DNA of 64,000 nucleotides, from positions 2,683,001 to 2,747,000 of the forward strand of contig NC_015422.1 in NCBI RefSeq assembly GCF_000204645.1. Direction: 5' to 3'. This DNA comes from Alicycliphilus denitrificans K601. GTDB lineage: Bacteria; Pseudomonadota; Gammaproteobacteria; Burkholderiales; Burkholderiaceae_C. A program made the translations under genes and the position numbers. The notes beneath the pieces are model-generated. The model saw only the letters and a list, made by a program, of their open reading frames with translations, made no database searches and was not told where the DNA came from. Positions 8,634 to 20,300 of this stretch are shown here, piece after piece. Positions within the stretch are counted from its first letter, which is position 1. Each line of letters begins with the position of its first letter.

Positions 8634-9841
8634 CTATTCATGGCGCAGTGCCTCGATGGGATCGAGCCGCGCCGCGCGCCGCGCGGGGAAGAAGCCGAAC
8701 AGCACGCCTATGCCCGCCGAGAACACGAAGGACAGCAGGTTCACGCCCGGGTGGAACACGTAGGGTATGCCCATGGCCTTGGACAGCGCCACGGACGCCC
8801 CCGCGGCCAGCACGATGCCGATGAGCCCGCCCAGCGCCGCCAGTACCACGGCCTCGATGAGGAACTGCATGAGCACCTCGCGCTCGAGCGCGCCTATGGC
8901 CAGGCGCAGGCCGATCTCGCGCGTGCGCTCGGTCACGCTCACCAGCATGATGTTCATGATGCCTATGCCGCCCACCAGCAGGCTCACGGCGGCCACGGCG
9001 CCCAGCAGCGTGGTCATGACGCGCGTGGTGCCCGAGAAGGTGTCGGCCAGCTGCTTGGTGTCGAGCACGTTGAAGTTGTCGTCGTCGGACTCCGAGAGCT
9101 TGCGCCGCTCGCGCAGCAGCTCGGTCAGGCTGGACTTCACGCGCTCGGGGTCGCTGCCGTCCTGCATCGACACCAGCAGCGTGGGCACGCGCGTGCTGCC
9201 GATCACGCGGCGCTGCAGCGTCTTGAGCGGCAGCAGCACCAGGTCGTCCTGATCGTTGCCGAACGCGCCCTGCCCCTTGGAAGCGAGCACGCCCACCACC
9301 TCGCACGAGAACTGGCGCACGCGCACGCGCTCGCCCAGCACGTCGGCGCCGGCGCCGAACAGCTCGCGGCGCACTGTCTGGCCTATGAGGCACACGGCCG
9401 CGCCCACGCGCTGCTCGTCGCTGGTGAATTCGCGCCCGCTCGCGAGCGTCCAGCTGCCCGTCTGCAGCCAGGCGTTGGTGCTGCCCAGCACGCTGGTGGT
9501 CCAGTTGCGCCCGCCCGCCACGGCGGTGGCGCTGGTGCGCGCCTCGGGCGCGACGGCCAGGATGCCGCCAATCTGCTGCGCGATGGCGTCGGCATCCACG
9601 TCCTTGAACGCGGGCGCGCCGCTGCCGCCGCCCGGCCCCATGCGCTGGCCCGGGCGCACCTGCAGCAGGTTGGTGCCCAGGCTGGCGATCTGGGCCTGCA
9701 CGGCCAGCGTGGCGCCGTTGCCCAGCGTGACCATGGTGATCACCGCGCTCACGCCGATCACGATGCCCAGCACGGTGAGGAAGGAGCGCATCAGGTTGCG
9801 CCTTATGGAGCGCAGCGCGAGCAGCAGGGAGTTGAGCAGCA

Positions 9842-9845
<4 letters not shown>
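8634..9845 (-). CDS. macB: MacB-like ABC transporter permease (FtsX family)
   Basis: A 403-residue permease starting at 9845, whose ATG overlaps the stop of the ATPase gene (ATGA). The N-terminal membrane helix (SFLTVLGIVIGVSAVITMVT) is followed by a large periplasmic MacB core domain (about residues 50-245) and three C-terminal helices (VAAVSLLVGGIGIMNIMLVS, then REIGLRLAIGAL, then VLAALGGLIGIVLAAGASVA). It ends in ARLDPIEALRHE, the usual end of this family. In E. coli MacB the ATPase and permease are one chain; here they are separate. With MacA- and TolC-like partners upstream it should form a tripartite machine that pushes substrates from the periplasm across the outer membrane. The substrate (macrolide, peptide, siderophore or lipid) is not determinable. 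Confidence 0.9.
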
Positions 9846-10593
<748 letters not shown>

Positions 10594-10597
<4 letters not shown>

Positions 10598-11943
10598 GAG
10601 CGCGCCCCCGCGGCGAGCTGGTCGGTGATGACCTGCATGCCCGGCTGCAGCGCGTCGCTCTCGACCTCGGTCACGCGCCCGTCGCTGATGCCCACCTTGA
10701 CGTGGATGGCCCTGGGCGCGCCGTCCTCCAGCACCCAGATCTGGCGCAGCGCGGCGCCGCCCTTGGCGCCGCCCTCCCCTCTGCGCTGGCCCGCCGAGCG
10801 CGGCATGCGCGGCATGAGCTGGCCCATGATGCCGCCGCCGGCCTTGTCGCCGCTGGCCGCCGGCCCCGGCACGGCGGCGCCGACCGCGGCCACGGGCGTG
10901 AAGCGCAGGGCCGTGTTGGGCACGGTGAGCACGTCGTTCCTCTCGGTGGAGGTGATGGTGGCCGCGGCCGTCATGCCGGGGCGCAGGCTCAGGTCGGCGT
11001 TGTCCACCTCCAGGTAGGTGATATAGGTCACCACGTTGTCGGTCTTGATGGAGCCGAAGGCCACGCGCGTGGTGCGCGCCGGATAGGGCCGCGAAGGGTA
11101 GGCGCTGACGGTGAAGCTGGCCTGCTGGCCCGGTTGCACGGCGCCCACGTCGGCCTCGTCCACGCTCACCTCCAGGCGCAGCCGGGACAGGTCCTCGGCC
11201 AGCGTGAGCAGCGTCACCGCCTGCAGCGACGCGGCCACGGCGTTGCCCGGCTCCACCGCGCGCGACAGCACCACGCCATCGATGGGCGAGCGGATCGAGG
11301 CCTTGGTGACGTTGGTCTCGTCGGTGGCCAGGGCGGCCCTGGCGTCCTGCACGCTGGCGTGCGCGGCGGCCTCGTCGGCCAAGGCGCGGTCGTAGGCGGC
11401 ACGGCCTGTGTCGAGCTCCGCGGCCGAAGGCACCTTGCCGCCCGACAGGCGCGCCACCTCTTCGAGCCGCGCGAGGCTCGCGCGCGCCTCCTTGACGGTG
11501 GCCGCGGCCTGCGCCAGCCGCGCCTGCGCCGACGCCACGGAGGCGCGCGAGCGCAGCACCTGCGCTTCGAGCTTGGTGGTGTCCAGCTCCACCAGCACCT
11601 GGCCCTTCTTGACGGCGTCGTTCACGTCCACCAGCACGCGGCGCACCGTACCCGAGAGCTCGCTGCCGATGTTCACCGAGCGCGTGGGCTGCAGCGTGCC
11701 GTTGGCGGCCACGGTCAGCTTGACCTGGCCGCGCTGCACCGGCTGCGTGACGTAGCGCGGCGCGGCCTTGGCGCGCTTGCCGGCCTGCCAGTACCACCAG
11801 CCGCCGGCCGCGGCCGCCAGCGCCAGCACGGCGAGCCAGAGGGTGATGCTCTGCCACCAGCGCCGGCCCAGGCCGTCGCCCAGGAGGGACTGCAGGTCCT
11901 GCGCGGCGGGCGCGGCGGGGTTGGTCGTTCGTTTCTCTGTCAT
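10594..11943 (-). CDS. macA: MacA-like periplasmic adaptor (HlyD/RND-MFP family)
   Basis: A 449-residue adaptor. One N-terminal membrane helix (WLAVLALAAAAGGWWYWQAG, about residues 35-55) is followed by the barrel/lipoyl segment (VQRGQVKLTVAANGTLQPTR, then GTVRRVLVDVNDAVKKGQVL), a long alpha-helical hairpin rich in Ala (about 120-215), and the second half-lipoyl (IRSPIDGVVLSRAVEPGNAV). An odd Gly/Arg-rich insert near residues 360-390 (MPRMPRSAGQRRGEGGAKGG) lies before the final membrane-proximal domain. It bridges the inner-membrane MacB pair and the outer-membrane channel encoded just upstream. Its start overlaps the channel gene's stop by four bases. Confidence 0.9.
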
Positions 11944-13415
11944 GGTTCCTGTCCTTGGGGCCCTGCCTCCCTGGGGGCCTGCCAGCCGCCGCCCAGCGCC
12001 TTGTACAGGCGCACGTGGTTGGTGCTCGCGCTGGCCACCGTGCCGGCCACGCCGTCCTGCGCCGTCAGCAGCGTGCGCTGCGTGTCCAGCACCGTCTGGA
12101 AATCCACCAGGCCGCTGGCGTACTGGTGCTGCGCCAGCAGCGCCGCGTTGCCCGCCGCCTCGGCGGCGGCCTCCAGGCGCGCGAGCCGCTCGCGGTCACC
12201 CTGCAGCGCCACCAGGGCGTCCTCCACGTCCTTGAGCGCACCCAGCACCGCGGCCTCGTAGCCCACGCGCGCCTGCTCCAGCGCCGCCTCCTGCGCGCGC
12301 ACCTGGGCGCGCAGCGCGCCGCCGTCGAACACCGGCAGCGACACGCTGGCCAGCAGCGAGGCCGCCGTAGCGCCGCCGCCCGTGAGCGCGCCCAGCGAAA
12401 GCGCCTTCAGGCCCAGCGTTCCGCCCAGGCGCAGGCTGGGCAGGCGCTGGGCCTCGGCCTGGGCCACGCGTTCCCAGGCGGCGCGCACGCCCAGCTCTGC
12501 CTGACGCACGTCGGGGCGCTGGCGCAGCGTGTCGGCGGGGAAGGCCAGCGCCAGTTCGGCGGGGGCCTGCGGCACGGGCGCGCTGGCGGCCAGGGCCTGG
12601 TCCAGCGCCGCGGGCGGCTGGCCGGTGAGCACCGCCAGCGCATGGCGCGCCTGGGCCATACCCGCCTGCAGCGCGGGCAGCTGGGCAGCCGTCTGCTCGA
12701 CGATAGTGCGCGCCTGCTGCTCGGCCACCGCGCTGGCCAGGCCTGCCTGCACGCGCCACCCGGTGATCTGCGCCGTCTCACGCTGCGCCGCCAGGTTGCT
12801 CTCGGCGATCTGCAGGCGCTGCTGCTGGCTGCGCAGGCTGATGTAATTCACGGCCACCTCGGCCGCCAGCGCCACCTGGGCGGCGGCCACGCCCGCCTCG
12901 GCCGCCAGCAGGTCGGCTTCGCCGGCGCGCACGCCGCTCGCGATGCGGCCGAACAGGTCGGGCTCCCAGCTCGCGTCCAGCCCCAGCTGGAAGCTGTTGC
13001 CCGTGGCGCCGTTGCTGCGGCTGCGCTGCGCCGAGCCCGAGGCGTCCAGCGACGGCAGCATCCCCGCCGCCTGCACGTCGCGCTGGGCGCGTGTCTGCTC
13101 CACGGCCGCACGGGCGCTGCGCACGCTGGTGTGGGCCTGCAGCGCCTGGGTGACCAGGCCCGTGAGCTGCGCATCGCCCAGCTGCTGCCACCATTGGGTG
13201 AGGTCGTCCGCGGGCCGCGCGGCAGGCGCCTGCACCGCGCCCTGGCCGGCCCAGGCGCCGGGTACCGGCACGCTGCCGTCCGGCGCCGGCGGCAGGCGCG
13301 TGGCGCAGCCGGCCAGCACCAGGGCCGCGAGCAGCGGCGCGCACATGCGCGGCGCGGGCCATGGGCGGGAAGAGTCGGAAGGATCGGAAGGCGGGGCAGG
13401 CAGCATGCTGCGCAT
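11940..13415 (-). CDS. Outer-membrane efflux lipoprotein (TolC/NodT family)
   Basis: From the ATG at 13413-13415 this is 491 residues. A later ATG at 13344-13346 (MCAPLLAALVLAGCATRLP) would give a more compact signal peptide; the lipobox LAGC is present either way. Two outer-membrane efflux domains follow, with the characteristic repeats AAVEQTRAQRDVQAAGMLPSL, WEPDLFGRIASGVRAGEADL, LRQRPDVRQAELGVRAAW and FDGGALRAQVRAQEAALEQA. It forms the trimeric channel of the MacAB-like system and is the first gene of the four-gene minus-strand operon, whose junctions all overlap by four bases. Confidence 0.9.
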   Translation of the reverse strand: MRSMLPAPPSDPSDSSRPWPAPRMCAPLLAALVLAGCATRLPPAPDGSVPVPGAWAGQGAVQAPAARPADDLTQWWQQLGDAQLTGLVTQALQAHTSVRSARAAVEQTRAQRDVQAAGMLPSLDASGSAQRSRSNGATGNSFQLGLDASWEPDLFGRIASGVRAGEADLLAAEAGVAAAQVALAAEVAVNYISLRSQQQRLQIAESNLAAQRETAQITGWRVQAGLASAVAEQQARTIVEQTAAQLPALQAGMAQARHALAVLTGQPPAALDQALAASAPVPQAPAELALAFPADTLRQRPDVRQAELGVRAAWERVAQAEAQRLPSLRLGGTLGLKALSLGALTGGGATAASLLASVSLPVFDGGALRAQVRAQEAALEQARVGYEAAVLGALKDVEDALVALQGDRERLARLEAAAEAAGNAALLAQHQYASGLVDFQTVLDTQRTLLTAQDGVAGTVASASTNHVRLYKALGGGWQAPREAGPQGQEP

Positions 13416-13468
13416 TGTTACAACACAGTTTGTAGCCCCCGCCAGCGCGGGATGAACTTTTGTAAAGG

Positions 13469-14512
13469 TCAGGACGCGATCGCGTCCAGCGGCCAGCGCG
13501 GCTTCACGTCGAATGCGTAGTTGCGATTGGCCTGCTGCTGGCCCGACTGCAGCCGCATGGCCGCGGCCATGGCGATCATGGCGCCGTTGTCGGTGCACAG
13601 GTGCAGCTCGGGGTAGTGCACGCGCACCCGGCGCGCCGCGCAGGCGGCGTCGAGTTGCTCGCGCAGCAGCCGGTTGGCGCCCACGCCGCCGGCCACCACC
13701 ACGCGCCGCATGCCGGTCTGGTCGATGGCCGCCAGGGTCTTCCTGACCAGCACCTCGACGATGGCGGCCTGCGTGCTCGCGGCCAGGTCGGCCTTGCGCG
13801 CCGCCAGTTCATCGCCCAGCTTCTTCGCCTGCGTGAGCACGGCGGTCTTGAGCCCGGCGAAGGAGAAATCCAGGTCGCCGCTGTGCAGCAGCGGCCGCGG
13901 CAGCTTGAAGGCCTTGGCGTCGCCCTGCTCTGCCAGGCGCGACAGCGCCGGCCCGCCGGGGTAGCCCAGGCCCAGGAGCTTGGCCGACTTGTCGAAGGCC
14001 TCGCCGGCCGCGTCGTCTATGGTCTCGCCCAGGATCTCATAACGGCCCACGCCGTCCACGCGCATGAGTTGGGTGTGCCCGCCCGAGACCAGCAGCGCGA
14101 CGAAGGGGAACTCGGGCGGATCGCTGCTCAGGAACGGCGACAGCAGATGCCCTTCGAGGTGATGCACGCCCAACACGGGCCTGTCGAGCGCGGCTCCCAG
14201 GGCGCAGGCCACGCCCGCGCCCACCAGCAGCGCGCCCGCCAGGCCCGGCCCGCGCGTGTAGGCCACAACGTCCACGTCGGCCAGGCGCTGGCCCGCCTCT
14301 GCCAGGACCGCTTCGGTCAGCGGCAGCACGCGACGGATGTGGTCGCGGCTGGCCAGCTCGGGCACCACGCCGCCGTAGTCCTGGTGCATCGCTATCTGGC
14401 TGTGCAGCGCATGCGCGAGCAGCGTGGGAACGGCATCGCCGCCCCGCCCACGCACAAGGGCCACGCCGGTTTCGTCGCAGGAGGATTCGATGCCCAGGAT
14501 CAGCAGACTCAT
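13469..14512 (-). CDS. tsaD: tRNA N6-adenosine threonylcarbamoyltransferase TsaD
   Basis: A 347-residue ASKHA-fold enzyme that transfers the threonylcarbamoyl group to A37 of ANN-decoding tRNAs, with TsaB/TsaE. The start at 14512 gives the classic [20 protein letters not shown]. The metal-binding [10 protein letters not shown] (His-x3-His, about residue 112), [13 protein letters not shown] (about 135), the [22 protein letters not shown] stretch and a late [12 protein letters not shown] are all present, so the enzyme looks intact. The downstream gap to the efflux operon is 53 bases. The gene is essential in most bacteria. Confidence 0.96.
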   Translation of the reverse strand: MSLLILGIESSCDETGVALVRGRGGDAVPTLLAHALHSQIAMHQDYGGVVPELASRDHIRRVLPLTEAVLAEAGQRLADVDVVAYTRGPGLAGALLVGAGVACALGAALDRPVLGVHHLEGHLLSPFLSSDPPEFPFVALLVSGGHTQLMRVDGVGRYEILGETIDDAAGEAFDKSAKLLGLGYPGGPALSRLAEQGDAKAFKLPRPLLHSGDLDFSFAGLKTAVLTQAKKLGDELAARKADLAASTQAAIVEVLVRKTLAAIDQTGMRRVVVAGGVGANRLLREQLDAACAARRVRVHYPELHLCTDNGAMIAMAAAMRLQSGQQQANRNYAFDVKPRWPLDAIAS

Positions 14513-14534
14513 GCCTGCGAGTGTAGTCCGGGGC

Positions 14535-14972
14535 TCAGCGTGCACCCGTGATGTAGCGCTCCATCTCGGTGATGATGAACTGCTGCTCGGAGATCACGCT
14601 CTTGACCAGGTCGCCGATGGACACCAGCCCCACCACGCGCCCCTCGTCCACCACGGGCAGGTGACGCAGGCGGTTTTCCGTCATCAGGGCCATGCATTGC
14701 TCGGCGCTGTGCGAGGGGTGCACGAAGCGCACCGCGCGCGTCATGACCTCGCGCACGGGCGTGTCGACCGAGGCGCGGCCGAGCAGCACCACCTTGCGGG
14801 CGTAGTCGCGCTCGGTAAAGATGCCCGCGATCTGCTCGCCCTCCATGACCAGCAGCGCGCCGATGTGCTTCTCGGCCATGAGCCGCAGGGCGGCGAGCAC
14901 AGTGTCCGATGGCGCGACGCAGTGCACCTGCGCGTCGGGCTTGGACTTGAGAATTTCTGCAACGGTTGTCAT
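14535..14972 (-). CDS. Tandem CBS-domain protein
   Basis: A 145-residue soluble protein made of two CBS domains: residues about 10-70 ([20 protein letters not shown], then [13 protein letters not shown]) and 75-135 ([20 protein letters not shown], then [15 protein letters not shown]). CBS pairs bind adenosyl nucleotides (AMP, ATP, SAM) and act as energy or ligand sensors. Stand-alone proteins of this form ([19 protein letters not shown]) are common in beta-proteobacteria without an assigned partner. It lies 22 bases upstream of tsaD on the same strand and may be co-transcribed. No catalytic domain is attached. Confidence 0.88.
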   Translation of the reverse strand: MTTVAEILKSKPDAQVHCVAPSDTVLAALRLMAEKHIGALLVMEGEQIAGIFTERDYARKVVLLGRASVDTPVREVMTRAVRFVHPSHSAEQCMALMTENRLRHLPVVDEGRVVGLVSIGDLVKSVISEQQFIITEMERYITGAR

Positions 14973-15056
14973 GGCGGCCTCCCAGGCTGTGAAGTGAAGC
15001 GAAAGCTTAGCCGAAAGTGCCCGCCGAACCGATGCCGAGATGCAAACGGATACCGC

Positions 15057-15698
15057 TCAGCGCCGCCCGCCCAGCAGGTTGGCACCGATCTTGACCAAAT
15101 CCCCCAGACCCACCTGGCCGTCGCCGTCCTGGTCCAGCAGGCTGCCCAGCAGGTCGCCGCCCGGCGTGCCCGTGCGCTGGGCGCGGGCGCGCTCCTGGCC
15201 GAGCATCTGCCCGAGGCCGCCCGCATCCATGCCGCTGGAGCTCACGCGCTGCGCGAGGAAGGACATGACGATGGGCGCCAGCATCTGCAGCAGCCGGCCG
15301 GCATCCACCCCCTGGCCCGTGCTCTGGCCCAGGGCGGACTCGGCCCGCTCGCGGCTGCCGCCGAAGATATGGCCCAGGATGGCCGCGCCGGCATCGCCGC
15401 CCAGGGCCGCGCCGCCGCCGCCGAGCAGGGAGCCCAGCAGCCCGCCCAGGTCCATGGCCGGCTGGGGCGCGGCGGGCATGTGGTCGCGCTGCAGCGCACC
15501 GAACAGGGATTCGGCGCCCTGCGCATCCTGCGCGTTGCGGCCCAGGGCGCCCAGCAGCATCGGCAGCGCCATGGCCACGGCGCTTTGCGTTTCAGCGTGG
15601 CCGGTGCCCAGTTGCCGGGAGATGTCCTGCAGGGGCGCACCCTGCAGTTGCTGCATCAGCTGTTCGGCCAGCAGCGGCGTGGAGTCGGGGGTATTCAT
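15057..15698 (-). CDS. DUF937/YidB-like protein with a C-terminal EF-hand-like loop
   Basis: A 213-residue protein. Residues about 8-130 match the DUF937 style (LLAEQLMQQLQGAPLQDISRQLG, glycine-rich LLGSLLGGGGAALGG) and residues 120-180 resemble YidB. Near the C-terminus is LLDQDGDGQVGLGDLVK, a textbook EF-hand/dockerin calcium loop (Asp at positions 1, 3 and 5, Gly at 6, hydrophobic at 8, Asp at 12). No signal peptide is visible, so it is probably cytoplasmic. Function is unknown; DUF937 proteins are widespread and uncharacterised. It is separated from the CBS gene by 84 bases. Confidence 0.78.
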   Translation of the reverse strand: MNTPDSTPLLAEQLMQQLQGAPLQDISRQLGTGHAETQSAVAMALPMLLGALGRNAQDAQGAESLFGALQRDHMPAAPQPAMDLGGLLGSLLGGGGAALGGDAGAAILGHIFGGSRERAESALGQSTGQGVDAGRLLQMLAPIVMSFLAQRVSSSGMDAGGLGQMLGQERARAQRTGTPGGDLLGSLLDQDGDGQVGLGDLVKIGANLLGGRR

Positions 15699-16100
15699 GG
15701 TGGCGTTCCTTCCATAGAAGCGGCGCGCACGGGCCGCACGCCCACATGGTATGCCGGCCCGCGCCGGCCGTGCGGGACATGCCGCCGCCCGCGACCGAAG
15801 TTGACAATCGCGGTCGGCTATTCTTCAACTTTGATAGCTATTAGCGCTTACCCCATAAGCACTACGCGCATTTTCCCTTTAAATTTCCGGCGCGTACCGC
15901 GCGCAGCCTTGCATGGCGCGGCGCACCCCTGCGGCCTGAGGCGCATACCCTGGAGAATGTAAAGAAAAATGAAGAGATACCTCCCGGGGAGCAGTCCTGG
16001 CACCGATGTGCGACATTCTGTGTTCGGCCGGGGCCTGCCCCCGGCCCGCTCGACGTTCCGCCCCCGTCGGCCTCACCGAGACCCACTGCGTTCCGCACCC
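15699..16100. other. Gene-free stretch between the DUF937 gene and the RND operon
   Basis: About 400 bases hold the divergent promoters of the DUF937 gene and the RND operon plus one copy of the dispersed repeat (15832-15870). A TTGACA hexamer at 15801-15806 could be a -35 box, but no good -10 follows at 16-18 bases. In-frame starts before 16101 (for example ATG 15969) would add an arginine-rich, non-signal-like N-terminus to the adaptor and are disfavoured. No regulator gene is present. Confidence 0.5.
15832..15870. repeat. Dispersed palindromic repeat, short form (copy b)
   Basis: Begins TGATAGCTATTAGCGCTTAC and continues with CATAAGCACTACGCGCATTTT. The left half GATAGCTATTAGCGCTTA is nearly the same as the copy at 39553 (GATAGCTATAAGCGCTTTA); the right half has drifted. 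It lies in the gap between the DUF937 gene and the RND operon. Confidence 0.62.
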
Positions 16101-17339
16101 ATGACCTCCGCGATCTGCGACAGCCCTGCACTGGTCCCCGCCTCCCCTCCGCGCACCGTTCCCTTTCCCGGCCTGGCCTGCATCCTGGCGCTGTCCCTGC
16201 TGCTCGCCGCCTGCGGCGACAAGAACGCCAAACCCGCCGCCGCAGAGCAGCCGCCCGAGGTCGGCGTGGTCACGCTGCAGCCCGAGCGCCGGGTGGTGAC
16301 CACCGAGCTGCCGGGCCGCACCACGGCTTTCCTCTCGGCCGAGATCCGCCCTCAGGTCGGCGGCATTGTGCAAAAGCGCCTCTTCACCGAAGGCGCGCGC
16401 GTGGCGGCCGGCCAGGTGCTCTACCAGCTCGATCCTGCGCCCTACGAGGTGGCGCTGGCCAGTGCCGAGGCGCAGCTCGCCCGGGCTCGCGCCACGCTGA
16501 ACACGGCCCGGACCAACGCCCGGCGCAATGCCGAGCTGGTGAAGATCGACGCCGTCAGCCGGCAGGTGTACGACGACAGCCAGGCCGCGGTGGCGCAGGC
16601 GCAAGCCGACGCGGGCGTGGCCGCCGCCGCCGTGGAGGCGGCGCGCATCAACCTGGGCTACACGCGCATCAAGTCGCCCATCGCGGGGCTGACCACCACG
16701 TCGGCGGTCACGCCGGGCGCGCTGGTCACGGCCAACCAGGCGGCGGCGCTGACCACGGTGTCGCAGATCGATCCGCTCTACGTGGACGTGACACAGTCGA
16801 GCAGCGAGGTGCTGCGCCTCAAGGGCGATCTGGCCGCCGGCCGCTTCAAGCGCGAGGGCAAGGGCGACGCGCGCGTGGCCATCAAGCTCGACGACGGCAG
16901 CACCTACGCGCAGGAGGCCGTGCTGCGCTTCAGCGGCGTACAGGTGAACCCCGCCACGGGCGCGATCACGCTGCGCGCCGTGGTGCCCAACCCCAACGGG
17001 CTGCTGATGCCCGGCATGTACGTGCGCGCCGTGCTGGAGGCGGGAGTGAACGAGCAGACCCTGCTCGCGCCGCAGCAGGCCGTGACGCGCGACCCCGCGG
17101 GCAACCCGAGCGTGCTGGTCGTCACGCCCGAGAACAAGGTCGAGCGCCGCCGCATCGCGACCGGCGCGGCCGTGGGCAACCGCTGGGAGGTGCTCTCGGG
17201 CCTGGCCGCTGGCGAGCGGGTCCTGGTGGATGGCGCACAGCGCGCGCGCCCCGGCGACACGGTGCGCCCCGTGCCCTGGGCGCCCAAGGCGCGGCAGGGC
17301 ACGTCGGCCCAGGCCTCCCAGCCCGCTCCCCAGCCCTGA
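16101..17339 (+). CDS. RND efflux periplasmic adaptor lipoprotein (AcrA/MexA family)
   Basis: A 412-residue preprotein. The signal sequence ends in the lipobox LSLLLAACGDKNAK, giving a lipid-anchored adaptor. The family pattern follows: VVTTELPGRTTAFLSAEIRPQ, a lipoyl half (GGIVQKRLFTEGARVAAGQVLYQLDPAPYE), an Ala-rich helical hairpin (about residues 110-180), the second lipoyl half (YTRIKSPIAGLTTTSAVTPG) and a beta-barrel domain with QIDPLYVDVTQSS. The ATG at 16101 is chosen because it gives a normal lipoprotein leader. It starts a three-gene operon with the pump 10 bases downstream. The last about 20 residues are low-complexity Pro/Ala/Gln. Confidence 0.92.
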   Translation: MTSAICDSPALVPASPPRTVPFPGLACILALSLLLAACGDKNAKPAAAEQPPEVGVVTLQPERRVVTTELPGRTTAFLSAEIRPQVGGIVQKRLFTEGARVAAGQVLYQLDPAPYEVALASAEAQLARARATLNTARTNARRNAELVKIDAVSRQVYDDSQAAVAQAQADAGVAAAAVEAARINLGYTRIKSPIAGLTTTSAVTPGALVTANQAAALTTVSQIDPLYVDVTQSSSEVLRLKGDLAAGRFKREGKGDARVAIKLDDGSTYAQEAVLRFSGVQVNPATGAITLRAVVPNPNGLLMPGMYVRAVLEAGVNEQTLLAPQQAVTRDPAGNPSVLVVTPENKVERRRIATGAAVGNRWEVLSGLAAGERVLVDGAQRARPGDTVRPVPWAPKARQGTSAQASQPAPQP

Positions 17340-17348
17340 GGAACGGCC

Positions 17349-20300
17349 ATGGCGCAGTTCTTCATCAACCGCCCCGTCTTCGCGTGGGTGCTGTCCATCG
17401 TCATCATGCTCGCGGGCGGGCTGTCCATCTTCACGCTGCCGCTGGAGATGTACCCCGAGATCGCGCCGCCGCGCGTGACCCTCAACACCACCTACACCGG
17501 CGCCTCGGCCGAGACGGTGGAGAACTCCGTCACCCAGGTGATCGAGCAGCAGCTCAAGGGCCTGGACAGGCTGCTCTACATGAGCTCCACGAGCGACTCG
17601 GCGGGCCGCTCGCGCACCACGCTCACCTTCGCGCCCGGCGCCAACATCGACGTGGCCCAGGTGCAGGCGCAGAACAAGCTGCAGGGCGCGATGAACCGCC
17701 TGCCCGACGCCGTGAAGAGCCGCGGCGTTTTCGTGAACAAGGGCGGGCAGGACTACCTCGTGACCTACGTGTTCACCTCGCCCGACCCGAACGTGTCGCA
17801 GGTGACCATAGGCGACTACCTGACCAGCAACGTGGTGGACGTGATCGCGCGCGTGGACGGCGTGGGCGACGTGACCGTGTTCGGCACCAACTACGCCATG
17901 CGCATCTGGATGAACCCTGCGCTCATGGAGAAGTACGCGCTCATGCCGTCCGACCTCGTGAACGCGCTCAACGCGCAGAACGCGCAGGTCTCGGCCGGGC
18001 AGCTTGGGACATTGCCCGCGGTGCCGGGGCAGATGCTCAACGCCACGGTCACCGCGCGCTCCAAGCTCACGAGCGTGCAGGAGTTCAAGGACATCGTGCT
18101 CAAGTCCGCGCCCGACGGTTCGGTGGTCACCATGGCCGACGTGGCGCGCGTGGAGCTCGCGGCCGACTCGCTCACGGTGCGCTCCATCCTCAACGGCCAG
18201 CCCGGCGCGGGCCTCGGCATCGTGCTGGCCGATGGCGCCAACGCCATGCAGGTGGCCGACGCGGTGGCCAGGAAGATCGCCGAGCTCGCACCCTACTTCC
18301 CTGACGGCATCACGGGCTTCGTGAGCTCGGACACCACGCCCTTCGTGCGCGCCTCGATCAAGGAGGTGATCAAGACGCTGGGCGAGGCCATGGTGCTCGT
18401 GACGCTGGTGATGTTCCTCTTCCTGCAGAACTTCCGCGCCACGCTGATCCCGGCGATCGCCGTGCCCGTGGTACTGCTGGGCACGCTGGGCGTGCTCTCG
18501 GCCATGGGCTACTCCATCAACATGCTGACCATGTTCGCGCTGGTGCTGGCCATCGGCCTGCTGGTGGACGACGCCATCGTGGTGGTCGAGAACGTCGAGC
18601 GCGTGATGAGCGAGCAGGGCCTGCCCCCGAAGGAGGCCACGCGCAAGTCCATGAAGGAGATCACGCCCGCGCTCGTGGGCATCGGCCTCACGCTGTCGGC
18701 CGTGTTCGTGCCCATGGCGTTCTTCGCGGGCTCGGTGGGCGTGATCTACCGGCAGTTCTCGATCACCATCGTCGCTGCCATGGGGCTGTCGGTGTTCGTG
18801 GCGCTCACGCTCACGCCCGCGCTGTGCGCGTCGCTGCTCAAGCCCATGGCGCACGAGCGCACGGTGCGGCGCGGCCCGCTGGGCTGGGTCGACCGCTTCT
18901 TCATCTGGTTCAACCACCACTTCGACCGCAGCGCCACGCGCTACCAGGGCACGGTGGCGCGGCTGCTGCGCCGCACGGGCCGCATGATGGTGCTGTTCGG
19001 CGCGGTGCTGGCGGCGGTGGCCTTCATGTTCCACCGCCTGCCCACCTCGTTCCTGCCCAACGAGGACCAGGGCTTCGTCGGGGCCACCGTCACGCTGCCC
19101 TCGGGCGCGACCGACGCGCGACTGATGGAGGTGATGGACCAGATACGCCTGTACTTCAAGGACAAGCCCGAGGTCTTCAGCACCAATGCCATCCTGGGCA
19201 ACAACGGCAACCAGAGCTCGGGCAACATGTGGATACGCCTCACGCCCTGGGACAAGCGGCCGCTGCCCAGCCAGTCGGCCGAGGCCATCGCCAACCAGGC
19301 CACCAAGGATCTGGCCAGCATCCGCGACGCGCGCGTCTTCGTCACGCTGCCGCCGGCCGTGCGCGGCCTGGGGTCCAGCGCGGGCATCAACTTCGTGCTC
19401 AAGGACCTGAACGGCCTGGGCCACGATGCGCTGATGAAGGCCATGAACGACGTGATCGCCGCCTCGCGCAAGGAGCCAGCCATCATCAACATGCGCACCA
19501 CGGGCTTCGACGACACGTCCGAGCTGAAGGTGGAGATCGACGACCGCAAGGCCGCCGCGCTCGGCGTGTCGGTGGCCGACATCAACGGCGTGCTCTCCAG
19601 CGCGCTGGGCGGCACCTACGTGAACGACTTCGTGCACTACGGCCGCGTCAAGCGCGTCTACATCCAGGGCGACGCGCCCTCGCGCATGCTGCCGCAGGAC
19701 ATCGCCCAATGGTCGGTGCGCAACCGCGACGGGCAGATGGTGCGCTTCTCGGCCTTCGCCACCACCAGCTGGGGCAACGGCTCGCCGCAGCTCATGCGCT
19801 ACAACGGCAGCCCGGCGCTGGAGATGCAGGCCAACACGCCGCCCGGCGCGAGCTCGGGCGACGCCATGGCCGCCGTGGAGCGCATCATGGCCACCATGCC
19901 GCCCGGCATCGGCTTCGAGTGGACGGGCGCCTCGCTGCAGGAGCGCCAGTCGGGCTCGCAGGCGCCCATGCTGTACGCCGTCTCCATCCTGTTCGTGTTC
20001 CTGTGCCTGGCCGCGCTGTACGAGAGCTGGAGCGTACCCTTCTCGGTCATGCTGGCCGTACCGCTGGGCGTGATCGGGGCGCTGGCCGCCACCTACGGGC
20101 GCGGCCTGGCCAACGACGTGTACTTCCAGGTCGGGCTGCTGACCACCGTGGGCCTGGCCTCGAAGAACGCCATCCTGATCGTGGAGTTCGCCGTGCAGCT
20201 GCAGGAGCGCGGGCGCAGCCTGATCGACGCCACCGTCGAGGCCGTGCGCCTGCGCCTGCGGCCCATCCTCATGACCTCGCTGGCCTTCGGCTTCGGCGTG

